Part shown: in pieces, positions 1 through 7,152 of the stretch
Position numbering within the stretch: the stretch's first letter is position 1
Layout: the number at the start of each line of letters is the position of its first letter
Origin: Candidatus Sulfopaludibacter sp. SbA3
Lineage (GTDB): Bacteria; Acidobacteriota; Terriglobia; 20CM-2-55-15
Length of the DNA: 8,208 bases
Assembly: GCA_945861845.1 (NCBI GenBank)
Contig: CAMAWS010000122.1
Coordinates: 1 to 8,208, forward strand
Reading direction: 5' to 3'
Program-made: the position numbers and the translations under genes
Notes under the pieces: model-generated
What the model was told of the DNA's origin: nothing
The model's database searches: none
What the model saw: the letters and a program-made list of their open reading frames with translations, nothing else

Positions 1-1862
1 ATTGTCAGTGGCGCCGAATCCGTCGAGGTATCCGCCCGGCCAAGCTTTCCGAACACCCGTTCGACCTCGGGAAATTCCTTCAGCTTCTTGTCCATCTGCT
101 GCAAAATCCACCCGGCCTCGCGCGCTGGCAAGCCGGGTAGCGTGGTTGGCATGTAGAGCAATGACCCTTCATCGGTTTCGGGCATGAAGTCTTTTCCAAT
201 GCCGGCCAGCATCCAAACCGCAGAGAGCAGGATCGCAAAGCCCGCCGCGGTGAATGCATAGCGAAATCGAATCATCTGTATGAGTGACGTTCGATACATT
301 CGCGCAAACGCGCTATCGCGAAATGTTTTCGGCGCGGCTGCTGCGCCCTGGGACACAGACTCGGACCTGAAGATCCACATGACGATGATCGGCAACAGGA
401 GCAGCGTCAGCACAGTCGAAAAAGCCATCCCGAACGTCTTGCTATACGCCAGAGGATTGAACAAGCGGGCTTCCCGCTGTTCAAGAAAGAAGACAGGCAT
501 GAACGATGCGAGAATGATGAGAAGAGAAAACAGCAACGGATGGGCGACGGTTGAAATCGATTCAATAATGACTTCGCTCTTCTCCGCGTAGCTCAGCTTA
601 CCCCGCCTGGCCAGTTCAGCCGCGCAATTCTCAACGATCACGATCGTTGCATCCGCGATCTCACCTATTGCCAGGCAGAGACCCGCAAGCGAGAACAAGT
701 TGATGGTCTGCCGGAAGATAGCCAGCGGCAATACCGTAAACAAGACGCTGAGCAACAGGACGACGATAGGACCGACGGCAGCCCGGACGTTTCTGAGGAA
801 CAGCACAATAACGAGACTGACAACTATGAGTTCCGTGACCAGCGTCGAAAAGAACTCCCGGAGCGTCGCCCAGATCCACGTCGAGCGATCGTACGTAGTG
901 ATGATTTCGATACCCTGGGGCAGGGAGGCGCGCACCTCCGCGAGCTTGCGTTCGAGTAATCGCGTAATGGACAGGACATTCTGCTCCTGCGCCATGATCG
1001 CGATCCCGCCGACAACTTCTCCCTCACCATCAAGATCGGCAATCACGCGCCGCTGGTCATACCCTATCTGGATATAACCGACATCCTTGAGGTGTACCGG
1101 CTTCCCATCCTGCCCGCGGCCTACGATCAGGAATTCAAGCTTGTCGATATCGCCGCTGTTGATGACTCCGCGAAGCTGGTAATCCCGATTCGTAACTTCA
1201 ATCGTGCGTCCGCCGGCTTCCTGAAAAACATCCTGTACGGTTGTAACAACCTGTCTTAAAGAAATGCCTGCGTTCGCGAGCAGCGGAGGAAAGAGCTTGA
1301 TCTGATATTGCTTTTCGAGGCCTCCGACCGACGCCACTTCCGCAATTCCCGGCACCGTCTGCAGCGCCGGCTTGATCTGACTTTCATTGAGCAGCCGCAG
1401 TTCACGCAGGTCGCGGGACTTCTCGTGGTCCACAATCGCATATTGGTAGATCCAGCCCACGCTGCTGGCATTCGGACCGAGTGTAATGACGGCATCCGAA
1501 GGAAGTTGCGACCGAACCGTATTGATCCGGTCAATCACCACTTCCTGCACTCTGACCCGTTGGCCCGGATCGGTCAGGATGACATAGATAAATGAATACC
1601 CCATGTGCGAGGTACCCCTTATCGCTTCGATTCCAGCCGTGCCCACCAGGGCCCGAATCAAAGGCTCGGTAACATCGGTTTCCAGCAGCTGCGGACTGCG
1701 CGGCCACTTTGCGTAGATGACGATCTGGGGGTCGGAGATGTCAGGAATGGCATCCAGCGGGGCACGTTGGATGGTGTAAATGCTGGCCAGGATTCCCAGA
1801 GCCACCAGGAACAGCACGATGGCTCGAAAGCGAATGATAGCCCTAATGATGGTGCTGATCAT
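1..1862 (-). CDS. cusA: CusA-like heavy-metal efflux RND pump, N-terminal 620 residues (gene continues past the left edge)
   Basis: This is the inner-membrane proton-driven pump of a tripartite metal exporter, probably for Cu(I)/Ag(I). I translated the minus strand from ATG at 1862 and found it open to base 1. It gives 620 codons of a family usually about 1040 residues long. Visible parts are TM1 (about 12-30), a periplasmic porter half (about 31-335) containing PLDAIPDISD and GVWIY-like GWIYQYAIVD, TM2-TM6 (about 340-497), TM7 (about 532-552), and the start of the second periplasmic half. TM4 carries the proton-relay acids D404 and E411 (ADATIVIVEN). M571 in LLYMP aligns with CusA M573 of the three-methionine site, and the following PEV.RVFGK.G.A.T.TDSAPL also matches CusA. 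The start codon lies inside the adaptor gene (20-nt overlap), so translation is probably coupled. Oddities are an extra acid E401 in TM4, and F390 and I402 where CusA has M391 and M403. CzcA (divalent metal) is less likely because of the LLYMP segment. The remaining methionines of the site are outside the window. Confidence 0.95.
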   Translation of the reverse strand, partial: MISTIIRAIIRFRAIVLFLVALGILASIYTIQRAPLDAIPDISDPQIVIYAKWPRSPQLLETDVTEPLIRALVGTAGIEAIRGTSHMGYSFIYVILTDPGQRVRVQEVVIDRINTVRSQLPSDAVITLGPNASSVGWIYQYAIVDHEKSRDLRELRLLNESQIKPALQTVPGIAEVASVGGLEKQYQIKLFPPLLANAGISLRQVVTTVQDVFQEAGGRTIEVTNRDYQLRGVINSGDIDKLEFLIVGRGQDGKPVHLKDVGYIQIGYDQRRVIADLDGEGEVVGGIAIMAQEQNVLSITRLLERKLAEVRASLPQGIEIITTYDRSTWIWATLREFFSTLVTELIVVSLVIVLFLRNVRAAVGPIVVLLLSVLFTVLPLAIFRQTINLFSLAGLCLAIGEIADATIVIVENCAAELARRGKLSYAEKSEVIIESISTVAHPLLFSLLIILASFMPVFFLEQREARLFNPLAYSKTFGMAFSTVLTLLLLPIIVMWIFRSESVSQGAAAAPKTFRDSAFARMYRTSLIQMIRFRYAFTAAGFAILLSAVWMLAGIGKDFMPETDEGSLLYMPTTLPGLPAREAGWILQQMDKKLKEFPEVERVFGKLGRADTSTDSAPLT

Positions 1863-2535
1863 TTCCCATCGGGCTTGATCCGCCGGATTTCAACTTGAAC
1901 TCGGAATCGATAAAGAAGCTGCCGAACGTGACTACCTGCGCGCCCTCATCCAAACCGTGCATAACCTGCGTATAAAGCTCGCCCTGCACGCCGGTATGAA
2001 TTTCCTGCGGAACGTAATGGCCGGGATGCTGCTGAATGTAGACAACGCGCTTGTCACCCTCTTCGATGATGGCCTCATTGGGCACCGACAGGAACAAGCC
2101 GCGCTCGGCAATGATTTCCATGACGTACTGCGGACTGTTTTCCCGCCCGGGGCCAGAAAGCGTGGCTTCCACCATTACCTTGCCGGCCTGGTTGACAACG
2201 CGAGTCACTTTAGCCTGGTAAACGGAAGATTTCGCATTTGGAGGGAATGCGCGTACTCGCTGTCCAACCTTCACCCAGCCGGCCTCGGGAGGGTACAGGT
2301 ATGCAGTCAGCACTTTCCTCCCGCCATCGATTTTCCCTGCGGTGCGCAGCCATGTCTGTACGGGGCGTATCGAGGCATCGCTCAAGGTCAGTGTCAGATC
2401 CACGGCCTGCGTTTCGCTGACCGCGGCGCCCGTGGAGTAATTGGGCCGCGTACGGTCGCGAATGCTCTGCGCGCCGGCGGAACAGGTTGCGAGGACAGAA
2501 CAGATGAGAATCGTTGCTGTGGAACTGATGCGCAT
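1843..2535 (-). CDS. Short CusB-like RND periplasmic adaptor lacking the lipoyl/hairpin region
   Basis: This is a membrane-fusion (adaptor) protein expected to sit in the periplasm on the CusA-like pump. I chose ATG at 2535, giving 230 residues, because it opens a signal peptide (MRISSTATILICSVLATCSA) and has AGG a few bases upstream. A TTG at 2568 would add 11 residues with no signal character. The mature part has a first membrane-proximal strand (RPVQTWLRTAGKID). It then passes directly to the beta-barrel-like segment (AGWVKVGQRVRAF...VYQAKVTRVV). The CusB-type C-terminal domain follows (LSVPNEAIIEEGDKRVVYIQ, GLDEGAQVVTFGSFFIDSEFKLKSG). CusB-type adaptors are usually about 400 residues, and the missing stretch corresponds to the barrel-sandwich halves plus alpha-hairpin. 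The frame is continuous, so this does not look like a frameshift. The C-terminus ends in three histidines (NDQHHH) and overlaps the pump gene by 20 nt. Family assignment is strong; how such a short adaptor works is unknown. Confidence 0.88.
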   Translation of the reverse strand: MRISSTATILICSVLATCSAGAQSIRDRTRPNYSTGAAVSETQAVDLTLTLSDASIRPVQTWLRTAGKIDGGRKVLTAYLYPPEAGWVKVGQRVRAFPPNAKSSVYQAKVTRVVNQAGKVMVEATLSGPGRENSPQYVMEIIAERGLFLSVPNEAIIEEGDKRVVYIQQHPGHYVPQEIHTGVQGELYTQVMHGLDEGAQVVTFGSFFIDSEFKLKSGGSSPMGNDQHHH

Positions 2536-2583
2536 ATTACCTGTAATGATGCTAAACCTGAGCGGCAATTACTGTTTGAACTT

Positions 2584-2607
2584 GGCACGGGGCTAAAGCC
2601 CCGCGCC
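2584..2607 (-). repeat. REP-like GC-rich intergenic hairpin between propeller and adaptor genes
   Basis: On the minus strand, GGCGCGGGGC, a TTTA loop and GCCCCGTGCC form a 10-bp stem in which the only non-Watson-Crick pair is a G-U wobble. On the plus strand the same position would be an A-C mismatch, so the structure fits RNA made in the direction of the operon. The bases that follow (AAGTTCAAACAG) are not a T-run, so it is not a standard intrinsic terminator. It lies in the 87-nt gap of a co-directional gene set, where it could act as an mRNA-stabilising or processing element. I infer a dispersed REP-like element from its appearance; only one copy is in the window. Confidence 0.6.
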
Positions 2608-2622
2608 TACAGCAGCCAGGAA

Positions 2623-3819
2623 TCAATGACAGTAGTTGTCTTTGCTTTCCATGATGTGCGTTCCCCATGGAAACAGTCCGACATTGCTCACTCGTTCAAA
2701 TGCGTTGGTCTTTGCGTCGATAACGATGATCTGATGATTCGTCGACTCGGCCAGATATAGCTTCTGGTCCGCCGTGTCCGTTGTAGCCGTTTCCAAAGCA
2801 ATGTTTGTACCGATCTTGATGCGCCCTGCCGGCTTGAGGCTCGCCATGTTGTAGACGTAAACGAAGCCGCTGCTGGCGCTGATGACAAACGCCTTGCCGG
2901 CCGCGAAGTTGACGCCCGTCATATTCGGTCCCGCTTCCAGGGTTGCTGCGACTTTGTTTGTGACGGTGTCGATAATGGAAATCGTCTCGTCGCCATTGTT
3001 GACGGTGACCGCGTACTTGCCATCGTGACTCATGTAGGCTCGCCAGGGTTTGGCTCCCACGCGGATGACCTTCACCACCTTGTCATCCCGTGTATCGATT
3101 ATGCCAACCACGCCCAGGTCGCTGTCAGCGGTGTACAGATAACGCCCGTCATTGCTGATAGTGGCGTTTGAAATACCGTTAATCTCGGTCAGGTAGCGAT
3201 CGGGGTCGAGCTTGGACACGCCCGGAACCTCCGCGATTTGAATCTTCTTCAGCAGTTCGTGCCGTCTTACATCGATGACGCCTACCCAGTGCGCGCCGTA
3301 ATTGCCGACATAAGCCTTCGAACCATCCGGCGTAAACGTAATGTTGAGCGGTTCGACGAAACCGGGAATCGTTTTGATCTTCGTCAGCGAAGTCATATCG
3401 ATCACCGATATGGAGTCCCCGTCCGGATTACCTTGATAGTAGTAACGGCCGTCCGGCGAAAAAGCGAGGTGCTCCGGGGCGATATCCACGGGAATCGTCT
3501 TCACCAGCTTCAATGTGCGCACGTCGATGATAAAAGCCTTGTTGGCGCGGGTCCCGCCTGTAACAACGTACCGGCCGTCATGAGTCATCATCGCCATGTG
3601 CGGGTTGACGTTATTACCAAGAAAGACGTTCCCAATCATCTTGTTGGTCTTTATATCCATGAAACCGATGTCGTTGGAATCCCGATTGACAATCAGAACT
3701 ACGGAAGTGGGATCGGTTATCTTGACGTCGCTCTGCGCAATCAATCGAGCGCTGGCGGAAGTTCCGCAGATAACCAATGCAAGGCCACAGATACTTTTAA
3801 AATGTCCTAACCTCAACAT
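2623..3819 (-). CDS. Secreted YVTN/YncE-family seven-bladed beta-propeller protein
   Basis: This is a 398-residue exported protein predicted to fold as a beta-propeller in the periplasm or at the cell surface. The start at 3819 is well supported, with AGGAGG 4 nt upstream. Residues 1 to about 24 form a signal peptide (hydrophobic CGLALVICGTSASA). Blade repeats of the type (S/T)(P/H/N)DG(R/K)Y occur at about residues 79, 121, 163, 222 and 264. Weaker ones lie near 306 and 350, at a spacing of roughly 42, consistent with seven blades. Between the third and fourth there are about 17 extra residues (around 198-216). Strands of the type ISVIDMTSLTKIKTI are typical of YVTN/YncE and cytochrome-d1-like propellers. 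No CXXCH haem motif is visible. H74-M75-A-M77-M78-T-H80 is rich in possible copper ligands. The gene lies between the porin and the CusBA-like genes, so it may bind or deliver metal or scaffold the exporter; that role is inference only. Confidence 0.88.
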   Translation of the reverse strand: MLRLGHFKSICGLALVICGTSASARLIAQSDVKITDPTSVVLIVNRDSNDIGFMDIKTNKMIGNVFLGNNVNPHMAMMTHDGRYVVTGGTRANKAFIIDVRTLKLVKTIPVDIAPEHLAFSPDGRYYYQGNPDGDSISVIDMTSLTKIKTIPGFVEPLNITFTPDGSKAYVGNYGAHWVGVIDVRRHELLKKIQIAEVPGVSKLDPDRYLTEINGISNATISNDGRYLYTADSDLGVVGIIDTRDDKVVKVIRVGAKPWRAYMSHDGKYAVTVNNGDETISIIDTVTNKVAATLEAGPNMTGVNFAAGKAFVISASSGFVYVYNMASLKPAGRIKIGTNIALETATTDTADQKLYLAESTNHQIIVIDAKTNAFERVSNVGLFPWGTHIMESKDNYCH

Positions 3820-3824
3820 GTTGC

Positions 3825-3831
3825 CTCCTGA
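3825..3831 (-). promoter_or_regulatory. Strong ribosome-binding site of the propeller gene
   Basis: The minus strand reads CAGGAGG followed by CAAC and then ATG at 3819, a near-consensus Shine-Dalgarno sequence. It fixes the propeller start in the 35-nt gap after the porin stop codon, and suggests the gene is translated independently rather than by coupling. Confidence 0.75.
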
Positions 3832-3854
3832 CGGCCATACATAATCATTTTATC

Positions 3855-5558
3855 CTAGAAACTTGCCTGCAGACGTATACCTGAGACAAGAAAACCGGAC
3901 TTGGTTGCAGCGCCGGGCTGCGTTTCAAGCACGTGCTGGACATTGAACGACAGCCGCAGCCGTTCCGTTAGAGCGAAATTGTAATAGCCTTCGGTCAACC
4001 TTTCTTTCTCGCCAGTAATAAGGTCCAGATGGGCATATCCCAATCCCCAGGTGTCTCCCGGATAGAATCCAAGACCGTTCGAGAAACTCAGGCCGCCACT
4101 ATAGAAGTAATCCCTTTTAACGTCGGCCTGCGCGGATCCATAACGGCCAAACAGTGTGACCTGCGCCGCCAGTTTTTGATCGAAACTCAAACCGTAACCA
4201 GTGCGATAGCGTCCGAAACTGTTGTCCGTGCGGTACCAGGCCCGGTAGTTTCCTTCTCCCAGCGAAAACGGAGTCATCAGGTAACCGACTTCGGCCAGGG
4301 AATAGATCGAGTCCGACAGGCTGGTCGCCTCCGTCTTGCTCTGCTGGAAACCGATCTTGAAGTTCAAACCCCTTTTGGGATCGACGACCAGGGAAACGCC
4401 CGGACCGTTCGTGGCCAGACCCAACATGGGGTTGTTCACCAGCGCGTCGCTCAGGAACTGCGTGGTCTCGTCGTTGGCGGCATTGTTGTGATCGAAATAG
4501 TTGGTCAGATCCAGACGGCCGGCAGTGACCTGCAATCGCTGCCCGAAAATTTCCGTCCTGAGCCATGCTTCCCTCAGGTTCAGTTCATTCTGGCGCACAA
4601 GGCGGGCCGAGTAGCCGTTGAGAAGCGTCAATGAAGGAACCTCCAGGTCCGGCGGCGGGCCACTGAGACCGACAACATCAGCGAAAAACAGCGTGTTTTG
4701 CGCAATGCCAGCGGTGAAGAACAGGTCGGCATTCGCAAGCTGGTAGGCGTGACCATCGGCGGCGATCTTCTCACCCCTGGTCTGTTGGGCAAACCGCGCA
4801 ACGATGCTGGCGTCAACGCCGACTGCGATGCTCCGCCTGCCCGCTTCTTCCAGCGCTTCTTCAATCTTTTCATTGATCGTCTGCCGGCGATATACCCTTT
4901 CCCGCTGATAGGTAGCGGTTCTCCGGGAGCCCGTCACAGGCGTTTCCGATAAGTTCCCGTTCGCATCGATGTAGACGTCGATGCGGCGAACGCGCGTTTC
5001 GGGCTCGGATAATACGGTGCTGGATTCGAGATCGGTGATTCGCTGTTCGAGCTGTTTAATGCACTCCATTAACGCCTGGGGGCTGGCGCTCTGTGCGTCG
5101 CAGGCGCCGGGCTCCTGGGCGGGCGGCGCCTCGGCGGCCGGCATCGGCATGTTCGCGGGCATCTGGGGCTGCTGGCCTTGAGGACTCAGTTCCGCTGTCT
5201 CGATGACGGCATTGGCTTCAACCGAACTATCCACACTAAGGACCAGGCCGGTCTTTCTACCGAGCCGGAATCCCGCCGTCTCTACGGTGAGGTCGTACCG
5301 GCCATCGGGCAGGCCGGAGAATGAATACTGACCCTGGGCGTCGGTCCTGGTCTTGAATACACTCTTGGTCACTGCATTCGTCGCGGTGATCATCGCGTCA
5401 GGCATGATCGCGCCGGTATAGTTTCTAACGACGCCGGATATTGCGCCCCCGCCAGCGGCGGACGTCGCAGACGCCAATGATGCAAAAGACGCAATCAGCG
5501 CAAAAGACAAAATAAATCGAATCTTCAGGCGCCGATTGGTAGACAACGTAACCCCCAT
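3855..5558 (-). CDS. OprB-like outer-membrane porin with N-terminal carboxypeptidase-regulatory-like domain
   Basis: This is the first gene of the leftward operon. The start at 5558 (567 residues) has GAGGAGGAAA just upstream and opens a signal peptide (hydrophobic core FILSFALIASFASLASA, cleavage near residue 34). A TTG/ATG start farther upstream would put 25 non-signal residues in front. Residues about 38-122 form a carboxypeptidase-regulatory-like beta-sandwich (GAISGVVRNYTGAIMPDAMI..., TDAQGQYSFSGLPDGRYDLTVETAGF). A Pro/Met/Gln-rich linker follows (about 125-160, including MPANMPMP), then a short coiled coil (about 163-180, ECIKQLEQRITDLESS). A charged segment leads to a beta-barrel from about 245 to the terminal Phe567. 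The GRLDLTNYFDHNNAANDETTQFLSDALVNNP stretch (about 348-377) is typical of OprB-type carbohydrate porins. The alternating aromatic strands and final Phe fit a barrel inserted by the BAM machinery. Substrate is unknown; position ahead of CusBA-like genes suggests a link with metal export or envelope permeability, but this is inference. Confidence 0.88.
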   Translation of the reverse strand: MGVTLSTNRRLKIRFILSFALIASFASLASATSAAGGGAISGVVRNYTGAIMPDAMITATNAVTKSVFKTRTDAQGQYSFSGLPDGRYDLTVETAGFRLGRKTGLVLSVDSSVEANAVIETAELSPQGQQPQMPANMPMPAAEAPPAQEPGACDAQSASPQALMECIKQLEQRITDLESSTVLSEPETRVRRIDVYIDANGNLSETPVTGSRRTATYQRERVYRRQTINEKIEEALEEAGRRSIAVGVDASIVARFAQQTRGEKIAADGHAYQLANADLFFTAGIAQNTLFFADVVGLSGPPPDLEVPSLTLLNGYSARLVRQNELNLREAWLRTEIFGQRLQVTAGRLDLTNYFDHNNAANDETTQFLSDALVNNPMLGLATNGPGVSLVVDPKRGLNFKIGFQQSKTEATSLSDSIYSLAEVGYLMTPFSLGEGNYRAWYRTDNSFGRYRTGYGLSFDQKLAAQVTLFGRYGSAQADVKRDYFYSGGLSFSNGLGFYPGDTWGLGYAHLDLITGEKERLTEGYYNFALTERLRLSFNVQHVLETQPGAATKSGFLVSGIRLQASF

Positions 5559-5851
5559 CGTGTTTCCTCCTCTGATTGCCGGATCCGGACAAATGGCCAA
5601 CCGCATAAGTGTAGTTAGAATAGGGATATACAATTCATAAGACTTTCAGAAGTTTTCTTAAGAGTTCGATTTGGCGAGACGATCCGCGCAGTCTTTGTTT
5701 TTCCTTTTGCGCACCCATTGTCACAGATAGACTCCTGACCATCTTCGCCCAATGCTCCGGTATCGACATCTGCGAGAAGGCAAAACTCTGAAAAGCTGGC
5801 TAACAAGCGTATCTGGACTCCTCCGACTCGCTGGAAGAATGAATTGAACTA
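5559..5851. other. Divergent intergenic region without a convincing gene
   Basis: These 293 bases separate the leftward porin operon from the rightward glycosyltransferase, so both promoters should lie here. The most AT-rich part is about 5610-5665. On the minus strand it contains TTGTAT, 17 nt, then ACTTAT, and also TATATC, which are weak sigma-70-like elements at best. No strong -35/-10 pair, metal-regulator operator or riboswitch could be recognised. The porin has a clear Shine-Dalgarno sequence (complement of about 5562-5571). A 63-codon minus-strand frame at 5615-5806 has no signal, no family resemblance and no ribosome-binding site, and is not called. Confidence 0.6.
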
Positions 5852-7132
5852 ATGACGCCTACGAAACTCGCTGGATCACTTCGTTTTCTAATCATCCTCT
5901 GTGCCGTCCTGGCAATAGTCAGTTCCAGCAGCAAGATGATCAACAGCGATCTCGCGAAGGGCGACATGGAGGCATACCTCCACGCTGCACGATTGATCCT
6001 GGCCGGGCAGGATATCTATGCGACACCGAGCCGGCCACTCGATATGGGCGGGCTGTACTACATCTATCCGCCGGCGCTGGCCGTGCTTTTCATCCCCTTT
6101 ACGCTTGTCCCGGTCAAGGTAGCCATCGTTGCGTGGACGATTATCAACGTGGCGCTTCTTGGGTGGGTGATCAAGGCGCTCCACGAGGCAATGACCGGCA
6201 TCCCATGGTCCGAGCTTCCGAGCTCCGACCGCTGGATCATCATTTTCTTTTCGCTCCTGCCTCCGTCGCGATTCGTCCTGCATCATCTGTTCTATGGCCA
6301 GTCCAACATCCTGATAATGGCCCTCGCCGTTCTGGGACTGACGCAAGTGCGCAGGAACTCCTTTTCAGGAGGGATCGCATGCGGACTATCCATCGCGATC
6401 AAGACGCTTACCTTCCCGTTCGGGTTCTGGTTGGTACTTCGAAAGAATCTACGAGCCGTAGCGGGCGTGATGGCAGGTATTGCAGCAGGGCTGCTGCTGC
6501 CCGCGCTGGTCCTGGGTTTTTCCAGGAACTGGAATTACCTTGTTTTCTGGTTCAAGGACATCGTCCTGTACCCGGACCTTACGCGTGCGAAGGTCCCATT
6601 GAGCGTCAACGTCTCCGTGCAGGCGCAGCTCTATCGCTTTTTCGGAAACGGGATCGCCTATACCTATAAGGGTGAGCCGCGGTTTCTCACCCTTTTCCAT
6701 GTTCCCGAGGACGCCCTTCGCATTGCGGAGCAGGCGCTCGTCCTGGCCATGCTTCTTACGATCGCGGCCTACTGGTACCGGTTCCGGAACAGCGGCGAAC
6801 TGGTTTCCAACTGGGGAGGCGTGGCGCTGACTTTCAGCCTGCTGGCCGTGTTCACTCCTTTCGCGCAGAAACACTACCTTGTCTTCCTGCTGCCGGCATT
6901 TGTGTACATCGTCCACGTATGGCGCGGGCTCCAACTGAGGGATCGGTGGTTTCGCGGAGTGGTTATTGCATCGTTTATTCTGTTGGTTTTCACAAACGAA
7001 GAATTCTGCGGTGAGCTGCTCGGTGGTATCTTTACCGGCGCGGGATGCATGGCATGGGGAACGCTTCTCGCATCGGGGGCCATCTTCAGGGCGGGCGACT
7101 GCCTGAGCGAACCCGGAAAGCTCCCCTCCTGA
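5852..7132 (+). CDS. GT87/DUF2029 family integral-membrane glycosyltransferase
   Basis: This is a 426-residue polytopic membrane protein resembling GT87 (DUF2029) GT-C enzymes. These use polyprenyl-phosphate-linked sugars, such as polyprenyl-phosphomannose, as donors for envelope glycans or glycolipids. TM1 is at about 10-27, followed by the family hallmark loop KGDMEAYLHAARLILAGQDIYA. In it, D38 is the expected catalytic acid on the outer face. IYPPALAVLFIPF (71-83), the YGQSN motif (148-152) and the K184...P189 segment (AIKTLTFPFGFWLVLR) are all typical, with further TM helices to about residue 412. Length is normal for the family. The ATG at 5852 has only a distant GGAAG upstream, so initiation may be weak, but no better in-frame start was found. 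It stands alone between two operons with unrelated functions. The acceptor and exact sugar cannot be read from the sequence. Confidence 0.87.
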   Translation: MTPTKLAGSLRFLIILCAVLAIVSSSSKMINSDLAKGDMEAYLHAARLILAGQDIYATPSRPLDMGGLYYIYPPALAVLFIPFTLVPVKVAIVAWTIINVALLGWVIKALHEAMTGIPWSELPSSDRWIIIFFSLLPPSRFVLHHLFYGQSNILIMALAVLGLTQVRRNSFSGGIACGLSIAIKTLTFPFGFWLVLRKNLRAVAGVMAGIAAGLLLPALVLGFSRNWNYLVFWFKDIVLYPDLTRAKVPLSVNVSVQAQLYRFFGNGIAYTYKGEPRFLTLFHVPEDALRIAEQALVLAMLLTIAAYWYRFRNSGELVSNWGGVALTFSLLAVFTPFAQKHYLVFLLPAFVYIVHVWRGLQLRDRWFRGVVIASFILLVFTNEEFCGELLGGIFTGAGCMAWGTLLASGAIFRAGDCLSEPGKLPS

Positions 7133-7152
7133 GTTAGGTGGGGAGCTTTTCC
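7115..7152 (+). terminator. Intrinsic-terminator-like hairpin overlapping the glycosyltransferase stop codon
   Basis: AAAGCTCCCC (7117-7126) pairs perfectly with GGGGAGCTTT (7140-7149). The loop contains three more possible base pairs, and TTTT ends the right arm. The TGA stop (7130-7132) lies in the loop. The U-tract is short (TTTTCC), so termination may be incomplete. The arms are also nearly symmetric (GGAAAG... against ...CTTTTCC), which could allow function in both directions. Confidence 0.7.

Noticed and set aside
1..1862. Possible frameshift in the pump gene, since only short minus-strand frames are obvious in this stretch
   Set aside because: Direct translation from 1862 to the window edge is uninterrupted and matches CusA throughout. 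The frame only looks absent because it has no stop codon inside the window.
2536..2547. ATTAC-AG-GTAAT inverted repeat just before the adaptor start, resembling a copper-responsive cop box
   Set aside because: The cop box needs TACANNTGTA spacing, and this repeat is shorter. It lies inside an operon at the start codon, and 5-bp arms can occur by chance.
1957..2760. 267-codon plus-strand open frame
   Set aside because: It lies antisense to the adaptor and propeller genes, crosses their intergenic hairpin, has no recognisable family, signal or ribosome-binding site, and is explained by codon bias of the real genes.
5579..5588. CCGGATCCGG palindrome upstream of the porin gene
   Set aside because: It is a 10-bp palindrome with no flanking symmetry and matches no metal-regulator operator known to me, so chance is likely in GC-rich DNA.
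5615..5806. 63-codon minus-strand open frame in the divergent intergenic region
   Set aside because: It has no ribosome-binding site, no similarity I recognise and no membrane or signal segment, and it occupies the expected promoter region.
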